Positions 18,315 through 28,699 of a DNA stretch of 64,000 bases are shown in pieces. The DNA comes from Billgrantia bachuensis. Lineage in GTDB: Bacteria; Pseudomonadota; Gammaproteobacteria; Pseudomonadales; Halomonadaceae. The stretch's first letter is position 1. Every line of letters starts with the position of its first letter. The notes beneath the pieces were generated by a model. It worked only from the letters and a program-made list of their open reading frames with translations, did no database searches and was not told the origin of the DNA. The translations under genes were made by a program, and so were the position numbers. Where the stretch lies: positions 1 to 64,000 of the forward strand of contig NZ_JAAQTO010000003.1 in assembly GCF_011742165.1 (NCBI RefSeq), read 5' to 3'.

Positions 18315-19085
18315 CTACAGGGACTGGCGCAGGAAATCGTTGGCAAGCCCGGCAGCACTACTGTCGGGGTAATCATCACGCACGCGCTCGAGTAGCCCGC
18401 GACTCTCTTCAATTTCGCCCTGCCGCGCCTTGATCAAGCCGAGCTTGTACAGGGCATCGGGCACCTTGCTGCTCTGGGGGAAATTGTCGATGACCTGACG
18501 AAAGGCAGTTTCCGCCTGGTCCAGGCTGGCTTCCGCCGAGTGCAGCTCGCCCAGCCAATAATAGCCGTTGGCGGTCAGGCTGGTATCGGGGTAGTCCTGC
18601 ACGAAGGCGTTGAAAGCCGCGATTGCCTCATCGAACTGGCGCGCCTGCACCTTGGCGAAGGCAGCCTGGTAGGCACTTTGGGCATCGGGGCTATTGCCGC
18701 TCGGCGAAGGAGTCTGCGCTACCTGCCGGGCCGACTCCTCATCGACCGACGGATTGGCCTCGATCCCGGCATTACCGGCCATCAGCCGTTCGTCGAGGTC
18801 GAGATACTGCTGGCGGGTCTGATTGCGCAGCTGCTCCAACTGATGACGCAACTCCTCGATCTGACCACGCAGCTGCTGAATCTCGCGCTGATGCTCCTGC
18901 AACTGGTTGTACATCACCAAGCTGCCACCGGCTTCTTCACGCACTTCGGCCTGATCGAGGAAACCCCGCGGCTGTGCGGTACGGTCTTCGACGATCGGAC
19001 GTTGCTGTGCTTCTACAAGGCTCATCACGGACAGCGGGAGCACCAGGGCTCCCGCGCCGCACAGCCTTTTCAGACTGTGTCTCAT
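18315..19085 (-). CDS. cpoB: Cell division coordinator CpoB (YbgF)
   Basis: Periplasmic protein that links Tol-Pal with PBP1B during envelope constriction. The 256-residue protein has a signal peptide (about 1-26, ending LVEA), an N-terminal coiled coil rich in Gln/Glu/Leu (about 50-95, trimerisation in the family), a low-complexity linker, then TPR repeats from about 135 to the end (SAYQAAFAKVQARQFDEAI, ANGYYWLGELHSA, KVPDALYKLGLIKARQG). It is the last tol-pal gene in the usual order and lies 36 bp after pal. Confidence 0.93.
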   Translation of the reverse strand: MRHSLKRLCGAGALVLPLSVMSLVEAQQRPIVEDRTAQPRGFLDQAEVREEAGGSLVMYNQLQEHQREIQQLRGQIEELRHQLEQLRNQTRQQYLDLDERLMAGNAGIEANPSVDEESARQVAQTPSPSGNSPDAQSAYQAAFAKVQARQFDEAIAAFNAFVQDYPDTSLTANGYYWLGELHSAEASLDQAETAFRQVIDNFPQSSKVPDALYKLGLIKARQGEIEESRGLLERVRDDYPDSSAAGLANDFLRQSL

Positions 19086-19121
19086 GCTTCACTCCATTGG
19101 CGCGCGATTGCGCCAGTTCGC

Positions 19122-19658
19122 TCAGTAGGCAAACACAACGCGGCGATTCTGGGCACCGGCATCATCGCTGCTGCCACGCACCGCCGGACGCTCTTCGCCA
19201 TAGCTGACCACCTCGAGCTGTGACGGAGAAACGCCCTGCACCTCGAGGAAGCGCTTCACCGAGTTGGCACGACGCTCACCCAAGGCCATGTTGTACTCGC
19301 GCGTGCCGCGCTCGTCGGTATGTCCCTGCAGGACAACGCGAGCATTGCCGTTGGAGCGCAGGAAGCGGGCATGGGCTACCAGTACCGACTCGAATTCCGG
19401 GCGGATACTGTCGCGGTCGAAATCGAAATAGATGGTGCGAACATCGGGGATGCGTCCATCGGTTTGCTGGCCGGCGCGATCACCGCTGACACCGGAGCCA
19501 CTGACCTGGCCCGAGCCAGCGGTACCGGTACCGGCACCGCCATTGGCGCCTGTGCCATCCATGGATCCGTCACGGCTTCCCCCAGTGCTCGAACAGCCGG
19601 CAACCAGAGCCAGGGACAGGGCAATTGCCAGGGTTCTGGCATGCGACTTGAATTGCAT
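19122..19658 (-). CDS. pal: Peptidoglycan-associated lipoprotein
   Basis: Outer-membrane lipoprotein that anchors the Tol system to peptidoglycan. I chose the ATG at 19658 (MQFKSHART), preceded by GAGGAG at about 8 nt, over the earlier in-frame codon. The lipobox LVAGC puts the lipidated Cys near residue 22. A Gly/Ser/Thr-rich linker (about 25-70) precedes the OmpA-like domain with YFDFDRDSIRPEF and LQGHTDERGTREYNMALGERRA, the Asp and Arg that bind diaminopimelate. The glycine-rich linker is longer than in E. coli Pal. Confidence 0.96.
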   Translation of the reverse strand: MQFKSHARTLAIALSLALVAGCSSTGGSRDGSMDGTGANGGAGTGTAGSGQVSGSGVSGDRAGQQTDGRIPDVRTIYFDFDRDSIRPEFESVLVAHARFLRSNGNARVVLQGHTDERGTREYNMALGERRANSVKRFLEVQGVSPSQLEVVSYGEERPAVRGSSDDAGAQNRRVVFAY

Positions 19659-19695
19659 CGTCAAACTCCTCACAGGATTCGAGTGACACGTACCG

Positions 19696-20991
19696 TTAGT
19701 TCAAGAATGGTGACCATGCAGGTTCGCGCACGTCACCCCGCGCCGAAGGCAACCGATAGGACGCTCGTCCATCGGCCGAAACGGCCCCCAACACCCCGCT
19801 GTTACCTTGCTGGGTGGCGAAGATTACCATGGTCCCGTTGGGCGCAACACTAGGGGATTCGTCGCCACGAGAGTCGCTGAGCACGACCAGGCGACCGGAA
19901 TCCAGATCCTGTCGCGCCACCTGGTAGCCATTGTTGCTGCGGTGGATCAGGAACAGCGTCTCACCATCCGGGGAAATGCGCCCACGCGCATTGTAATTGC
20001 CCGTGAATGTCAAACGCTCGGCCTCGCCGCCACCGAAGCTGTAGCGATAGATTTGCGGCCCACCGCTGCGATCCGAGGTAAAGACAAGGCTGCGCCCATC
20101 AGGCGCCCAGGAGGGCTCGGTGTCGATGCTCGAGCTGTTGGTGATACGCTCGAGATTGCGTGACCCCACGTCCATGATATAGATGTCCGGCTGCCCATCC
20201 TTCGACAGGGTCATGGCCAGGCGACGCCCATCGGGTGACCAGGCCGGAGCCCCATTGATTCCGTCGAACGAAGTCAGCCTGGTCCGCTGCCCGGTGTTCA
20301 CGTCCTGCACGTAGATTGCCGGCCGCTCGGTCTCGAAGGAGACGTAGGCCAGCCGACGGCCATCCGGCGACCAGGCCGGAGACAGGATCGGCTCGCGCGA
20401 ATTAAGCACTTGCTGGCTGTTGTGGCCATCGGCATCGGCAACGTAGAGAGCGAACTGGGCGTCGTCACCGGTACCCTGCGCAGTGACATAGGCAATGCGG
20501 GTCGAGAAGGCCCCGCGGATGCCGGTGATGGCCTCGAAGATCTGGTCGCTGACGAAGTGAGCGACGGCGCGAAGCTCGTTGGCGCCACCAGTAACGTTCT
20601 CGCCGATCATGCGGCGCTGGCCACTGACGTCCATCAGCTCATAGCGGATGCGGTAACCGTCGTTCCCACGGCTGACCTGGCCCACCACCAGATAGCGCAC
20701 GTCTAGCGCACTCCACTGGCCGTAGCGCACCTCGTCGCCGGAACTGGGGCGGTCGTACATGGCGTCGCGCGGCAGCGGCTCGAAGTATCCGCTGCGCTGC
20801 AGATCGTCACTGATGATCTGGGCCACGTCCTCGGGTAGTTCCCCGCCGTCAGCCGCGAACGGCACGATGGCGATGGGGGTCGCACGATCGCTGCCGCGGG
20901 TGATCTCGATGGTCAGGTCGTCCTGGGCGTGAGCGAGCGCACCGAACATCAGCAGCACGGCACTCAGCCAGGTAGTCATCAGGGCTTTCAT
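19696..20991 (-). CDS. tolB: Tol-Pal system protein TolB
   Basis: Periplasmic beta-propeller that binds Pal and receives the TolA signal. It has 431 residues: a signal peptide (cleavage after ALAHA near residue 22), an N-terminal alpha/beta domain (about 25-160), and six propeller blades marked by repeats such as [31 protein letters not shown] and [16 protein letters not shown]. The TolA stop overlaps its start by 1 bp, so it is coupled. The length and blade number match the family. Confidence 0.96.
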   Translation of the reverse strand: MKALMTTWLSAVLLMFGALAHAQDDLTIEITRGSDRATPIAIVPFAADGGELPEDVAQIISDDLQRSGYFEPLPRDAMYDRPSSGDEVRYGQWSALDVRYLVVGQVSRGNDGYRIRYELMDVSGQRRMIGENVTGGANELRAVAHFVSDQIFEAITGIRGAFSTRIAYVTAQGTGDDAQFALYVADADGHNSQQVLNSREPILSPAWSPDGRRLAYVSFETERPAIYVQDVNTGQRTRLTSFDGINGAPAWSPDGRRLAMTLSKDGQPDIYIMDVGSRNLERITNSSSIDTEPSWAPDGRSLVFTSDRSGGPQIYRYSFGGGEAERLTFTGNYNARGRISPDGETLFLIHRSNNGYQVARQDLDSGRLVVLSDSRGDESPSVAPNGTMVIFATQQGNSGVLGAVSADGRASYRLPSARGDVREPAWSPFLN

Positions 20992-22313
20992 CAGCGTACA
21001 TCTCCCGGTGTGAATCGCAGATTGAACTGGCGGAAATCACGTTGCGCCATTGGCGGCAATTGACGCAGCTCGTTGAACGGTGCAGCAGCCTCCACAGCCT
21101 GAATGGCGGAGCGATCGAAGCTGCTGTCTCCGCTGCTCTGGGTAATGGTAGCGCCAAACAACTCGCCCGAGGGGCCCAGCCGCACCTGAACCGTAGCACT
21201 CAAGCCATTGCTGGCCCCGGGCGGGATTACCCAGGCCTGTTCCACCGCGCGGCGGACCAGGTTTATGAAACTGTTGGCCGCCTCCTGGCCCTGCTGGGCA
21301 TTGGCGACGCTATCCGACTCGCCCTCGATGGCCCGGTCGAGCCCCTGGGACGCGGCCTCAGCCGCACGCCGCGCTTCTTCTTCGCGCTGACGCTGGGCCT
21401 CCTCCTCGCGGCGGCGCTGTTCTTCGGCCTCACGCTGGCGTTGGGCCTCGGCTTCAGCCTCACGCTGGCGTTGGGCCTCGGCTTCGGCCTCGCGCTGACG
21501 TTGGGCCTCGGCTTCGGCCTCGCGCTGACGTTGGGCCTCGGCTTCGGCCTCGCGCTGACGTTGAGCCTCGGCTTCGGCCTCGCGCTGACGTTGAGCCTCC
21601 GCTTCAGCCTCGCGTTGGCGTTGAGCCTCCGCTTCAGCCTCGCGTTGGCGTTGGGCCTCGGCTTCGGCCTCGCGCTGGCGTTGGGCCTCGGCTTCGGCCT
21701 CGCGCTGACGTTGAGCCTCGGCTTCGGCCTCGCGTTGGCGGCGTGCTTCTTCTTCGGCACGCTGCTGCGCCTCGAGCTGGCGCTGACGCTCGGCTTCCTC
21801 GGCAGCTTCTTGCTGACGCTGGCGCTCGGCTTCTTGTTCTTCACGCAGTTGGGCCTGGCGCTCGGCTTCTTCGGCACGCCGCTGCGCTTCCGCCTCGGCC
21901 TCCTGCCTGGCTTCCTGCAGGCGCCGCGCCTCCTCCTCACGCTCGGCCTGCTCCTGCTCGGCCTGGCGCGCCTGTTCCTCGGCCTCGGCCTGCCGGGCCT
22001 CTTCTTCCTGACGCGCTTCTTCCTCGGCCTGGCGTGCCTCTTCTGCCTGACGCGCCTCCTCCTCGGCCTGACGAGCCGCAGCACGCGCCCGGGCCTCCTC
22101 GGCGCGCTGGGCCTGGTCGGTGGTGGTCTCGGTGCTAACCAGCGTAGCCTGAACGATCGAGCTCGTCTCGGGCTCAGGCTGACGCTGGGGCAGGCTGACC
22201 ACGCTGATCACCACGACCAGCACATGCAGGCCAACGGCCAGCAGCACAGGCACGCCATAGCCAACACGTCCGTTCTTCCGGGGGGCGGAGGAGCCCCGCT
22301 GACGTCGGGCCAT
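20991..22313 (-). CDS. tolA: Tol-Pal system protein TolA
   Basis: Inner-membrane protein spanning the periplasm to contact TolB and Pal. I chose the ATG at 22313 with GGAG upstream; an in-frame GTG at 22352 overlapping tolR is less likely. The 440 residues comprise a basic N-terminus, one membrane helix (about 18-40), a very long charged helical domain II (about 50-320) and a C-terminal domain III with TonB-like fold (about 345-440). Domain II contains about ten copies of a ten-residue repeat ([10 protein letters not shown]), encoded by a 30-bp DNA tandem array. The opposite strand carries a long open frame that only mirrors this repeat. Confidence 0.95.
   Translation of the reverse strand: MARRQRGSSAPRKNGRVGYGVPVLLAVGLHVLVVVISVVSLPQRQPEPETSSIVQATLVSTETTTDQAQRAEEARARAAARQAEEEARQAEEARQAEEEARQEEEARQAEAEEQARQAEQEQAEREEEARRLQEARQEAEAEAQRRAEEAERQAQLREEQEAERQRQQEAAEEAERQRQLEAQQRAEEEARRQREAEAEAQRQREAEAEAQRQREAEAEAQRQREAEAEAQRQREAEAEAQRQREAEAEAQRQREAEAEAQRQREAEAEAQRQREAEAEAQRQREAEAEAQRQREAEEQRRREEEAQRQREEEARRAAEAASQGLDRAIEGESDSVANAQQGQEAANSFINLVRRAVEQAWVIPPGASNGLSATVQVRLGPSGELFGATITQSSGDSSFDRSAIQAVEAAAPFNELRQLPPMAQRDFRQFNLRFTPGDVR
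21421..21740 (-). repeat. 30-bp tandem repeat array inside tolA
   Basis: Nine full 30-bp units run from 21451 to 21720, with partial units on both sides. Units differ at only a few positions (for example gcttcGgcct/gcttcAgcct, ttgGgcctc/ttgAgcctc). Each encodes the ten-residue block [10 protein letters not shown] on the minus strand, so loss or gain of whole units keeps the frame. The near identity of the DNA, not just the protein, indicates recent expansion by slippage or unequal recombination. Confidence 0.95.
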
Positions 22314-22344
22314 CACGTCTCCTACCTTCCTGATCAAGGGGCTC

Positions 22345-22782
22345 CTAATCACGCGGCGGCGGCTCGGAAATCAGTCCGACATTGGCCACACCGGCCACTT
22401 GCAGGGTGCTCATCAGGGTCACGATTTCGCCATAGGGCACGAAACGGTCGCCGCGCACCATGACCGGCGTGCCGGGCTGACGCTCGAGCAGGATGATCAC
22501 CCGTTCGCCAAGCTCATCGAGTTCCACGTTCATCTCTTCTCCGCCGATCGACAGGAAATATCCCCCTTCACGATCCACCGACACGATGATCGGCTCACGG
22601 TCTTCCTCGGTTTCGATCGGCTCTGACGTGACCTGGGGCAGCTCGACCTGCACGCCCTGGGTCAGCATCGGCGCCGTGATCATGAAAATGACCAACAGCA
22701 CAAGCATGACGTCGATGAAAGGGACGACATTGATCTCCCCCATCGGCTTGCGGCGCCCGCCGCGATTGAACGGTCCATGCAT
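22345..22782 (-). CDS. tolR: Tol-Pal system protein TolR
   Basis: Part of the TolQR proton channel. It has 145 residues: a short cytoplasmic N-terminus, one membrane helix with VPFIDVMLVLLVIFMITAPM in which Asp24 is the proton-carrying residue of the TolR/ExbD family, then a periplasmic domain. It lies 12 bp after tolQ and before tolA in the standard order. Confidence 0.95.
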   Translation of the reverse strand: MHGPFNRGGRRKPMGEINVVPFIDVMLVLLVIFMITAPMLTQGVQVELPQVTSEPIETEEDREPIIVSVDREGGYFLSIGGEEMNVELDELGERVIILLERQPGTPVMVRGDRFVPYGEIVTLMSTLQVAGVANVGLISEPPPRD

Positions 22783-22794
22783 GTCGCGACTCCC

Positions 22795-23484
22795 TCAGGC
22801 GGCGCCGGCTTCGCTGCGGCCCTGCAGATTGCGGTGCAGGATGGAGTGGAACTCCTCGGCGAAGTCCTCGTACTTGCCCAGCATGCGATCGGACTCGGAC
22901 GACAGGCGGTTGTAGAAGATGACAGCGGGAATGGCGGCGAACAGCCCCATGGCGGTAGCGATGAGCGCCTCGGCAATCCATGGCGCCACGGTAGCCAGAG
23001 TGGCCTGCTGGGCCATAGAGAGCGACTGGAACGAACCCATGATGCCCCACACGGTACCGAACAGCCCGATGTAGGGACTCGCCGAGGCCACCGTAGCCAG
23101 GAATACCAGGTGCAGGGTCAGGCGCTCTTCTTCCCGCGACCAGGCCACCCGCATGCTGCGCTGAACGCCATCGAGAATGGCATCGGCGCTCTTGGTCTTG
23201 GCCATCAGGCGATTGAATTCACGAAAGCCGGCACGAAAGACGTGTTCGGCACCCAGGGTCTCCTGCTCCGACGGCGTTTCGCGGTAGAGTTCATTGAGAT
23301 CGACCCCCGACCAGAAGCGCTCTTCGAAGGATTGGTGTGCCCGGCGTGCCCGACGCAGCACGAAGGTACGTTGAAAAATCACTACCCAGGAGAGAATAGA
23401 GCCTATCACCAGGATCAGCATGACCAGCTGCACCACGGTGCTGGCGCTCATGATCAGGTGCGGTATTGACATGGAGTCGTTCAC
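22795..23484 (-). CDS. tolQ: Tol-Pal system protein TolQ
   Basis: MotA/ExbB-family inner-membrane channel subunit that powers TolA with TolR. I chose the GTG at 23484 (read MNDSMSIPHLIMSAS), preceded by GAGGAAGCCC, giving 229 residues, the normal size; an ATG at 23472 is the alternative and the longer frame upstream shadows ybgC. Three hydrophobic segments lie at about 18-40, 135-160 and 170-195, with the conserved GLFGTVWGIMGSFQ and IAEALIATAMGLFAAIPA motifs. It lies 23 bp after ybgC. Confidence 0.95.
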   Translation of the reverse strand: MNDSMSIPHLIMSASTVVQLVMLILVIGSILSWVVIFQRTFVLRRARRAHQSFEERFWSGVDLNELYRETPSEQETLGAEHVFRAGFREFNRLMAKTKSADAILDGVQRSMRVAWSREEERLTLHLVFLATVASASPYIGLFGTVWGIMGSFQSLSMAQQATLATVAPWIAEALIATAMGLFAAIPAVIFYNRLSSESDRMLGKYEDFAEEFHSILHRNLQGRSEAGAA

Positions 23485-23507
23485 GGGCTTCCTCGCTGAT
23501 CTTGCAG

Positions 23508-23903
23508 TTAACCGTTGAGAACCGCGGCCAGTGCCGGCGGCCAAGGTATGGGTTTGAGACGCTGGGCATCCACACAGGCGATGTCGACCCGCGCCTCGCA
23601 TAAGGGTTCCCCGCTACGCATCACCGACTGAGCGAATCTCAGCCGGCAGCGACCGCTCGATTCGACGGCCGCCGTGACCGAGAGATCGTCGTCGAGACGG
23701 GCGGGCTTGGCATAGCGACAATCCAATCGATGCACCACCAACTGGATGCCGGCGTCGAGCAGTTCGCGCTGGGTCAGGCCATGATGGCGCAGCCATTCAC
23801 TGCGCGCCCGCTCCATGAACTTGAGGTAGTTGACGTAATAGACGATGCCACCGGCATCGGTATCCTCGATGTAGACCCTCAACGGCAGGCGGAACTCACT
23901 CAC
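23508..23903 (-). CDS. ybgC: Acyl-CoA thioesterase YbgC (hot-dog fold)
   Basis: A 131-residue cytoplasmic thioesterase of the tol-pal associated type. The N-terminal block has [19 protein letters not shown] with the catalytic Asp near residue 17, then RARSEWLR, typical of YbgC/4-hydroxybenzoyl-CoA thioesterases. Its start overlaps the ruvB stop by 4 bp, joining the ruv and tol operons. In E. coli the protein interacts with phospholipid synthesis enzymes; that link is known for the family and not shown here. Confidence 0.93.
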   Translation of the reverse strand: MSEFRLPLRVYIEDTDAGGIVYYVNYLKFMERARSEWLRHHGLTQRELLDAGIQLVVHRLDCRYAKPARLDDDLSVTAAVESSGRCRLRFAQSVMRSGEPLCEARVDIACVDAQRLKPIPWPPALAAVLNG

Positions 23904-24937
23904 TGACGCACCTCGCCGGACGCATCCAGGGCCTGCTCGTGCGGCACCAGGCCGAAATGCTGCCAGGCCTGGCGGGTAACCACCCGGCCGCGAGCGGTAC
24001 GCATCATCAGGCCCTGCTGGATCAGGTAGGGTTCGATCACGTCCTCGATGGTGTCGCGCTCCTCGCCGATTGCCGCCGCCAGCGAATCGATGCCGACCGG
24101 TCCGCCGTCGAACTTCTCGATCATCGCCAACAGCAGGCGGCGATCCATGTGGTCGAGGCCATGATGATCGACGTGCAGCATGTTCAGCGCCTGATCGGCT
24201 ATGGCGGCATCCACCTTGCCGCTGGCGCGTACCTGAGCGTAGTCGCGCACCCGCCGCAACAGGCGGTTGGCGATACGCGGCGTACCCCGAGAACGTCGCG
24301 CCACCTCACGGGCTCCGTCGCGGTCCGCCTCGACGCCGAGTAGCCTGGCCGAGCGCGTCACGATCTCGGTGAGTTCCTCGATATCGTAGAACTCGAGGCG
24401 CTGGACGATACCGAAACGGTCACGTAGCGGCGAAGTGAGCAGGCCCGCACGGGTGGTAGCTCCCACCAGGGTAAAGGGAGGCAGGTCGAGCTTGATGGAA
24501 CGCGCCGCCGGGCCTTCGCCGATGACGATGTCGAGCTGGAAGTCCTCCATGGCGGGATAGAGAATCTCTTCCACCACCGGCGAGAGGCGATGGATCTCGT
24601 CGATGAACAGCACGTCGCCCGGCTGCAGGTTGGTGAGCATGGCGGCTAGGTCGCCGGCGCGCTCGAGCACCGGACCCGAAGTGGACTTGAGTCCAACTCC
24701 CATCTCGGCGGCGATGATATTGGCCAAGGTGGTCTTGCCCAGCCCCGGCGGGCCGAACACCAGGGTATGATCGAGGCTCTCGTCGCGCCCTCTCGCAGCA
24801 GAGATGAAGATATCCAGTTGCTCGCGCACGCGCGGCTGACCGATGTACTCGGCTAGACGCTTGGGGCGAATCGCATAGTCGACGCGACTCTCGCCCTCGC
24901 GCTCGTCGGCGGCGATCAAGCGATCATCGTGCATCAT
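23900..24937 (-). CDS. ruvB: Holliday junction branch migration ATPase RuvB
   Basis: AAA+ motor that drives branch migration with RuvA. It has Walker [10 protein letters not shown] near residue 60, Walker [11 protein letters not shown], sensor ATTRAGLL and arginine-finger region SPLRDRFG, and a C-terminal winged helix. The frame also opens with GTG at 24946; ATG codons at 24937 and 24934 are equally possible, and none has a strong ribosome site, so the first residues are uncertain. No LexA-type SOS box is evident upstream. Confidence 0.95.
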   Translation of the reverse strand: MMHDDRLIAADEREGESRVDYAIRPKRLAEYIGQPRVREQLDIFISAARGRDESLDHTLVFGPPGLGKTTLANIIAAEMGVGLKSTSGPVLERAGDLAAMLTNLQPGDVLFIDEIHRLSPVVEEILYPAMEDFQLDIVIGEGPAARSIKLDLPPFTLVGATTRAGLLTSPLRDRFGIVQRLEFYDIEELTEIVTRSARLLGVEADRDGAREVARRSRGTPRIANRLLRRVRDYAQVRASGKVDAAIADQALNMLHVDHHGLDHMDRRLLLAMIEKFDGGPVGIDSLAAAIGEERDTIEDVIEPYLIQQGLMMRTARGRVVTRQAWQHFGLVPHEQALDASGEVRQ

Positions 24938-25040
24938 GTCGAACACCCGTGACGCTCATGGAAATTTTGGATGGCCATCCCTCTATCACCGTTCAGACGA
25001 CTCATAAAAGCAGGCGGAAGATCGTGCGCCATGTCGTACC

Positions 25041-25655
25041 CTAGCCGGCCATACGCTTGGTCAGGGCCGCCTTGATCATGGCCTCGGTCGAGAGGTTCTC
25101 GTCCAGCCCCGAGAGCATCTTGGCCGCCTCGGTGGGCTTGTAGCCCAGACTGACCAGCGCAGCTTCGGCATCGGCCAGCGGATCCTGACGCTCCTGGCCC
25201 GCGCTGGGAGCCGTCGCGGCACCGGCCAGGTCGGTCGCCCCCGGGTGCTCCCAGTGAGGAAAACGGTCGCGCATCTCGATGATCAGACGCTCGGCAGTCT
25301 TCTTGCCGACCCCGGGCAGGCGCGTCAACGACTTGGCGTCGTCCTCCATCACGCAGCGGATGAACGCCGTCTCGTCCATGCCCGAGAGAATGACCAGGGC
25401 CAGCTTGGGGCCGATACCGTTGACGCGAATCAGCGCGCGGAACAGCGCCCGCTCCTGTTCGCGAGCAAAGCCGAACAGCAGGTGGGCGTCCTCGCGCACG
25501 GTGAGATGCGTATAAAGTGAAACGGATTCCCCCACCCCGGGCAAGGCCACCAGAGTCGTCATCGAGGCTTCGAGTTCATAGCCGACCCCGGCCACGTCCA
25601 CGACCAACCAGGGCGGTTGCTTATCGAGCAGGGTGCCACGCAGGCGTCCGATCAT
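25041..25655 (-). CDS. ruvA: Holliday junction DNA helicase subunit RuvA
   Basis: Junction-binding tetramer that loads RuvB. I chose ATG 25655 (MIGRLRGTL), the family's usual N-terminus; a TTG three codons earlier would add MNS. The 204 residues comprise an OB-fold (about 1-64), two helix-hairpin-helix motifs ([15 protein letters not shown] and [16 protein letters not shown]), and a C-terminal domain III (about 155-204) joined by a linker. It is separated from ruvB by about 100 bp that holds no gene. Confidence 0.95.
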   Translation of the reverse strand: MIGRLRGTLLDKQPPWLVVDVAGVGYELEASMTTLVALPGVGESVSLYTHLTVREDAHLLFGFAREQERALFRALIRVNGIGPKLALVILSGMDETAFIRCVMEDDAKSLTRLPGVGKKTAERLIIEMRDRFPHWEHPGATDLAGAATAPSAGQERQDPLADAEAALVSLGYKPTEAAKMLSGLDENLSTEAMIKAALTKRMAG

Positions 25656-25789
25656 GGAGTTCAATATCCCGATCCGAAAACATCCAGGCTCAAGGCCTTC
25701 CTGGCGCCACTATACTGGTCGCTCAAGCGGCTGACCAGTCTATGGTAAACGGTGTTCGAGAATTAATCCGCCGAAGCTACGATGCGCAT

Positions 25790-26329
25790 TCAGGGTTGGA
25801 AATCGCGCCACGAGCCTCCACGACGGCGGGAGCGATGCCCACCGAAACTGCCCTGGTTGAGCAAACCGAGCCTGGCGTGAGCGTGGGTCAGGGCAATGGC
25901 GAGCGCATCAGCGGCGTCGGCCTGGGGAGTTCCGTCGAGCCCCAGGATGGCGACTACCATGTGCTGCACCTGGATCTTCGTCGCCCCGCCGCTACCGGTC
26001 ACCGCCTGCTTGATCTGGCGCGGCCCGTACTCGTTCACCGCCAGGCCGTGATTGGCGGCACAAACGATCGCCGTGCCGCGCGCCTGGCCCAGCTTGAGTG
26101 CGGAATCGGGGTTCTTGGACATGAACACTTGCTCGATGGCCATCTCCCCCGGGCGATACTGCGCAATCAGCTCGGCGATTCCGGCGTAGATGCGGGCCAG
26201 TCGTTGCGGCAGATCGACTTCCTGAAGGCGGATACAACCGCTGGCCACGTAGCGCGGATTGGGGGTGGCGACGTCGAGCACACCGTAGCCGGTAATGCGC
26301 GAACCGGGGTCGATGCCGAGGATCAGCAT
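25790..26329 (-). CDS. ruvC: Holliday junction resolvase RuvC
   Basis: Endonuclease that cuts Holliday junctions. The 179-residue protein has the acidic active site: Asp in [13 protein letters not shown] (near 7), Glu in [22 protein letters not shown] (near 66) and the Asp pair in [15 protein letters not shown] (about 138-141). In E. coli yebC lies between aspS and ruvC; here the interval holds only a hairpin, so yebC is elsewhere or missing. Confidence 0.95.
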   Translation of the reverse strand: MLILGIDPGSRITGYGVLDVATPNPRYVASGCIRLQEVDLPQRLARIYAGIAELIAQYRPGEMAIEQVFMSKNPDSALKLGQARGTAIVCAANHGLAVNEYGPRQIKQAVTGSGGATKIQVQHMVVAILGLDGTPQADAADALAIALTHAHARLGLLNQGSFGGHRSRRRGGSWRDFQP

Positions 26330-26395
26330 GACACGCGTTTCGGCGCAGAGGAAACTAGCAGAGACATGGCATGGTGTCCTTGGCTGCGTCGTAAC

Positions 26396-26418
26396 ACCGG
26401 CGCCACACGGGCGCCGGT
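26396..26418 (-). terminator. Hairpin after aspS
   Basis: ACCGGCGCC at 26396-26404 pairs perfectly with GGCGCCGGT at 26410-26418 (9 bp, 5-nt loop), flanked by A/T. It lies between the aspS stop and ruvC start on the minus strand. The T tract is weak on either strand, so it could be an attenuating terminator or only a processing hairpin. Confidence 0.55.
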
Positions 26419-26447
26419 TTCGTACATCGTTCTGCAGGCTGTCGTGC

Positions 26448-28226
26448 TCACTCCTGCCCTTCCACTTTGGCCTTCTGGCGCAGGCGGATATTGAGTTCGC
26501 GCAACTGCTCGCCGCTCACCTCGCCCGGTGCGTCGGTCATCAGGCAGGCCGCGCTCTGGGTCTTGGGGAAGGCGATCACCTCGCGGATGGTGCGTGAACC
26601 CGCCATCAGCATGACCAGGCGGTCGAGGCCGAAGGCCAGGCCACCATGGGGCGGCGCACCGTAGTGCAGGGCGTCGAGCAGGAAGCCGAACTTCTCGCGA
26701 GCCTCCTCTTCACCGATGCCGAGAATCTCGAACACGGTGCTCTGCATCTGCTGGTCGTGAATACGGATCGAGCCACCGCCGAGCTCGGTGCCGTTGAGCA
26801 CCATGTCGTAGGCCCGCGAGAGCGCTGCGGCCGGGTTGGCCTTGAGCTCCTCGGGGCTGCACGAAGGCGAAGTGAACGGATGGTGCAGCGGGCTCAGGCG
26901 GCCATTGTCGTCGCTCTCGAACATGGGAAAGTCGACCACCCACAGCGGCGCCCAGTCACGGGTATAGAGGTTGAGGTCCTCGCCCAGCTTGACCCGCAAT
27001 GCACCGAGGGCCTCGTTGACGACGTTGGTCTTGTCGGCACCGAAGAAGACGATATCGCCATCCTCGGCGCCGATGCGGTCGAGCAGCTCCTCGATCACGT
27101 TTTCCATGAATTTGACGATCGGCGACTGCAGTCCCTCGAGACCTTTGGCGCGCTCGTTGACCTTGATCCAGGCCAGACCCTTGGCACCGTAGATACCGAC
27201 GAACTTGGTGTAGTCGTCGATCACCTTGCGCGACATGCTGGCCCCGCCCGGCACCTTGAGTGCCGCCACGCGGCCGTCGGCGGCGTTGGCTGGGCCGGAG
27301 AAGACCTGGAAATCTACCTGCTTCATCAGGTCGTCGACGTCGGCCAGCATCAGCGGAATGCGCAGGTCGGGCTTGTCGGAGCCGTAGCGATCCATGGCGT
27401 CGGCCCAGGTCATGCGCGGGAACTCGGGCAGTTCGACGTCGAGCACGTCCTGGAACAGCTCGCGAATCATGGTCTCGGTGACGCCCATGATGTCGCCTTC
27501 CTCGACGAAGGAGGCCTCGATGTCGATCTGGGTGAACTCCGGCTGACGGTCGGCGCGCAGGTCCTCGTCGCGGAAGCACTTGGCGATCTGGTAGTAGCGA
27601 TCGAAGCCCGCCACCATCAATAGCTGCTTGAACAGCTGCGGCGACTGCGGCAGGGCGAAGAAGCTACCCGGATGGGTGCGGCTCGGCACCAGGTAATCGC
27701 GAGCACCCTCGGGCGTGGCGCGGGTCAGGATCGGCGTCTCGATGTCGAGAAACCCCTGCCCCTCCAGGAAGGCACGCACATGGTGCGAGATGCGCGAGCG
27801 CAGGCGCAGCTTCTCGATCATCTCGGGGCGGCGCAAATCGATGTAGCGGTGCTTGAGGCGCACCTCCTCGCCGACCTTGCCATGCTCGTCGAGCTGGAAC
27901 GGCGGCGTGGCCGCCGTGTTCAGCACTTCGACGTCCTTGGCCAGCACTTCGATCATCCCGGTGGGCATCTTGGGGTTCTGTGTGCCCTCGGGGCGCAGCC
28001 GCACACGGCCGGAGACGCGCAGCACGAATTCGCTGCGAGCGCGGTCGGCAGTGGCAAAGGCCTCGGCGGTATCGGGGTCGACCACGACCTGGGCGATGCC
28101 GTCGCGATCGCGCATGTCGAGGAAGATCACGCCCCCGTGGTCACGGCGACGGTGAACCCAGCCGCACAGGGTGACCGTCTGGTCCACCAGGGTCTCGTTG
28201 AGCTGGCCGCAATAATGGCTGCGCAT
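26448..28226 (-). CDS. aspS: Aspartyl-tRNA synthetase
   Basis: Class II aminoacyl-tRNA synthetase, 592 residues, bacterial type. It has an N-terminal OB-fold anticodon-binding domain (about 1-105), motif 2 [16 protein letters not shown] near residue 220, the bacterial GAD insertion domain in the middle, and motif 3 GLDRLVMLM near residue 535. Whether it is discriminating or also makes Asp-tRNA(Asn) cannot be settled here. It is the upstream gene of the ruv-tol run. Confidence 0.97.
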   Translation of the reverse strand: MRSHYCGQLNETLVDQTVTLCGWVHRRRDHGGVIFLDMRDRDGIAQVVVDPDTAEAFATADRARSEFVLRVSGRVRLRPEGTQNPKMPTGMIEVLAKDVEVLNTAATPPFQLDEHGKVGEEVRLKHRYIDLRRPEMIEKLRLRSRISHHVRAFLEGQGFLDIETPILTRATPEGARDYLVPSRTHPGSFFALPQSPQLFKQLLMVAGFDRYYQIAKCFRDEDLRADRQPEFTQIDIEASFVEEGDIMGVTETMIRELFQDVLDVELPEFPRMTWADAMDRYGSDKPDLRIPLMLADVDDLMKQVDFQVFSGPANAADGRVAALKVPGGASMSRKVIDDYTKFVGIYGAKGLAWIKVNERAKGLEGLQSPIVKFMENVIEELLDRIGAEDGDIVFFGADKTNVVNEALGALRVKLGEDLNLYTRDWAPLWVVDFPMFESDDNGRLSPLHHPFTSPSCSPEELKANPAAALSRAYDMVLNGTELGGGSIRIHDQQMQSTVFEILGIGEEEAREKFGFLLDALHYGAPPHGGLAFGLDRLVMLMAGSRTIREVIAFPKTQSAACLMTDAPGEVSGEQLRELNIRLRQKAKVEGQE

Positions 28227-28280
28227 GTCGTATCCTGTTTCGTTAAGCGTTGTCAGTAAAAGTGTCGGTATCGGTCACGG

Positions 28281-28544
28281 TCAGGCCGCGGCGCCATCCT
28301 TCGCCGGCGCCTTGCTATCTCCGCCGCCGCTTCCCGAGTCGCCGGCCAGGTTCTTCTTGCTGCCGGACTTGAAGTCTGTTTCGTACCAGCCGCCACCGGC
28401 CAGACGGAAGCCCGCGGCGGAAACCAGGCGCCCGAGCGCCGGTGCTTCGCAGGCGGGACAGTCGGTCAGGGGGGCGGCGCTGAGCTTCTGGAGTTTCTCC
28501 AGGTGATGGCCGCAGGCCTTGCACTGATATTCATAGATGGGCAT
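28281..28544 (-). CDS. FmdB-family zinc ribbon protein
   Basis: An 87-residue putative regulatory protein. The FmdB zinc ribbon is at the N-terminus: MPIYEYQCKACGHHLEK and later DCPACEAPALGRL give two CxxC pairs (about residues 9-12 and 33-36). The rest is Gly/Ser/Lys-rich and disordered. Members often lie directly upstream of aspS in gammaproteobacteria, as here (55-bp gap). Function is not known. Confidence 0.85.
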   Translation of the reverse strand: MPIYEYQCKACGHHLEKLQKLSAAPLTDCPACEAPALGRLVSAAGFRLAGGGWYETDFKSGSKKNLAGDSGSGGGDSKAPAKDGAAA

Positions 28545-28699
28545 GGTTCAATTCACTCCTGATTCGACAGCGCGCAACCAACGGCGATATAGGGTCGAGC
28601 GGCGTACTTTCCAAGCCTGCCGTGAAAGCCCGATAGTATAACGTGCCTGACAAGGCCTGTCCCAGCCTTGCCGCGGCGAACCAACACAAGGAATCCAGC

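Noticed and set aside
21421-21740. Possible CRISPR-like array from regular repeat spacing
   Set aside because: Units are contiguous with no spacers and encode TolA domain II.
21042-22463. Long plus-strand open frame opposite tolA, hydrophobic repeats
   Set aside because: It mirrors the 30-bp tolA repeat on the other strand; the repetitive codons give a false Leu/Gly-rich protein, and tolA itself is well supported.
26646-27623. Plus-strand frames antisense to aspS, and similar antisense frames over tamB, uvrB and prfC
   Set aside because: High-GC genomes give long antisense frames; none has family motifs, and all are covered by a strongly supported gene.
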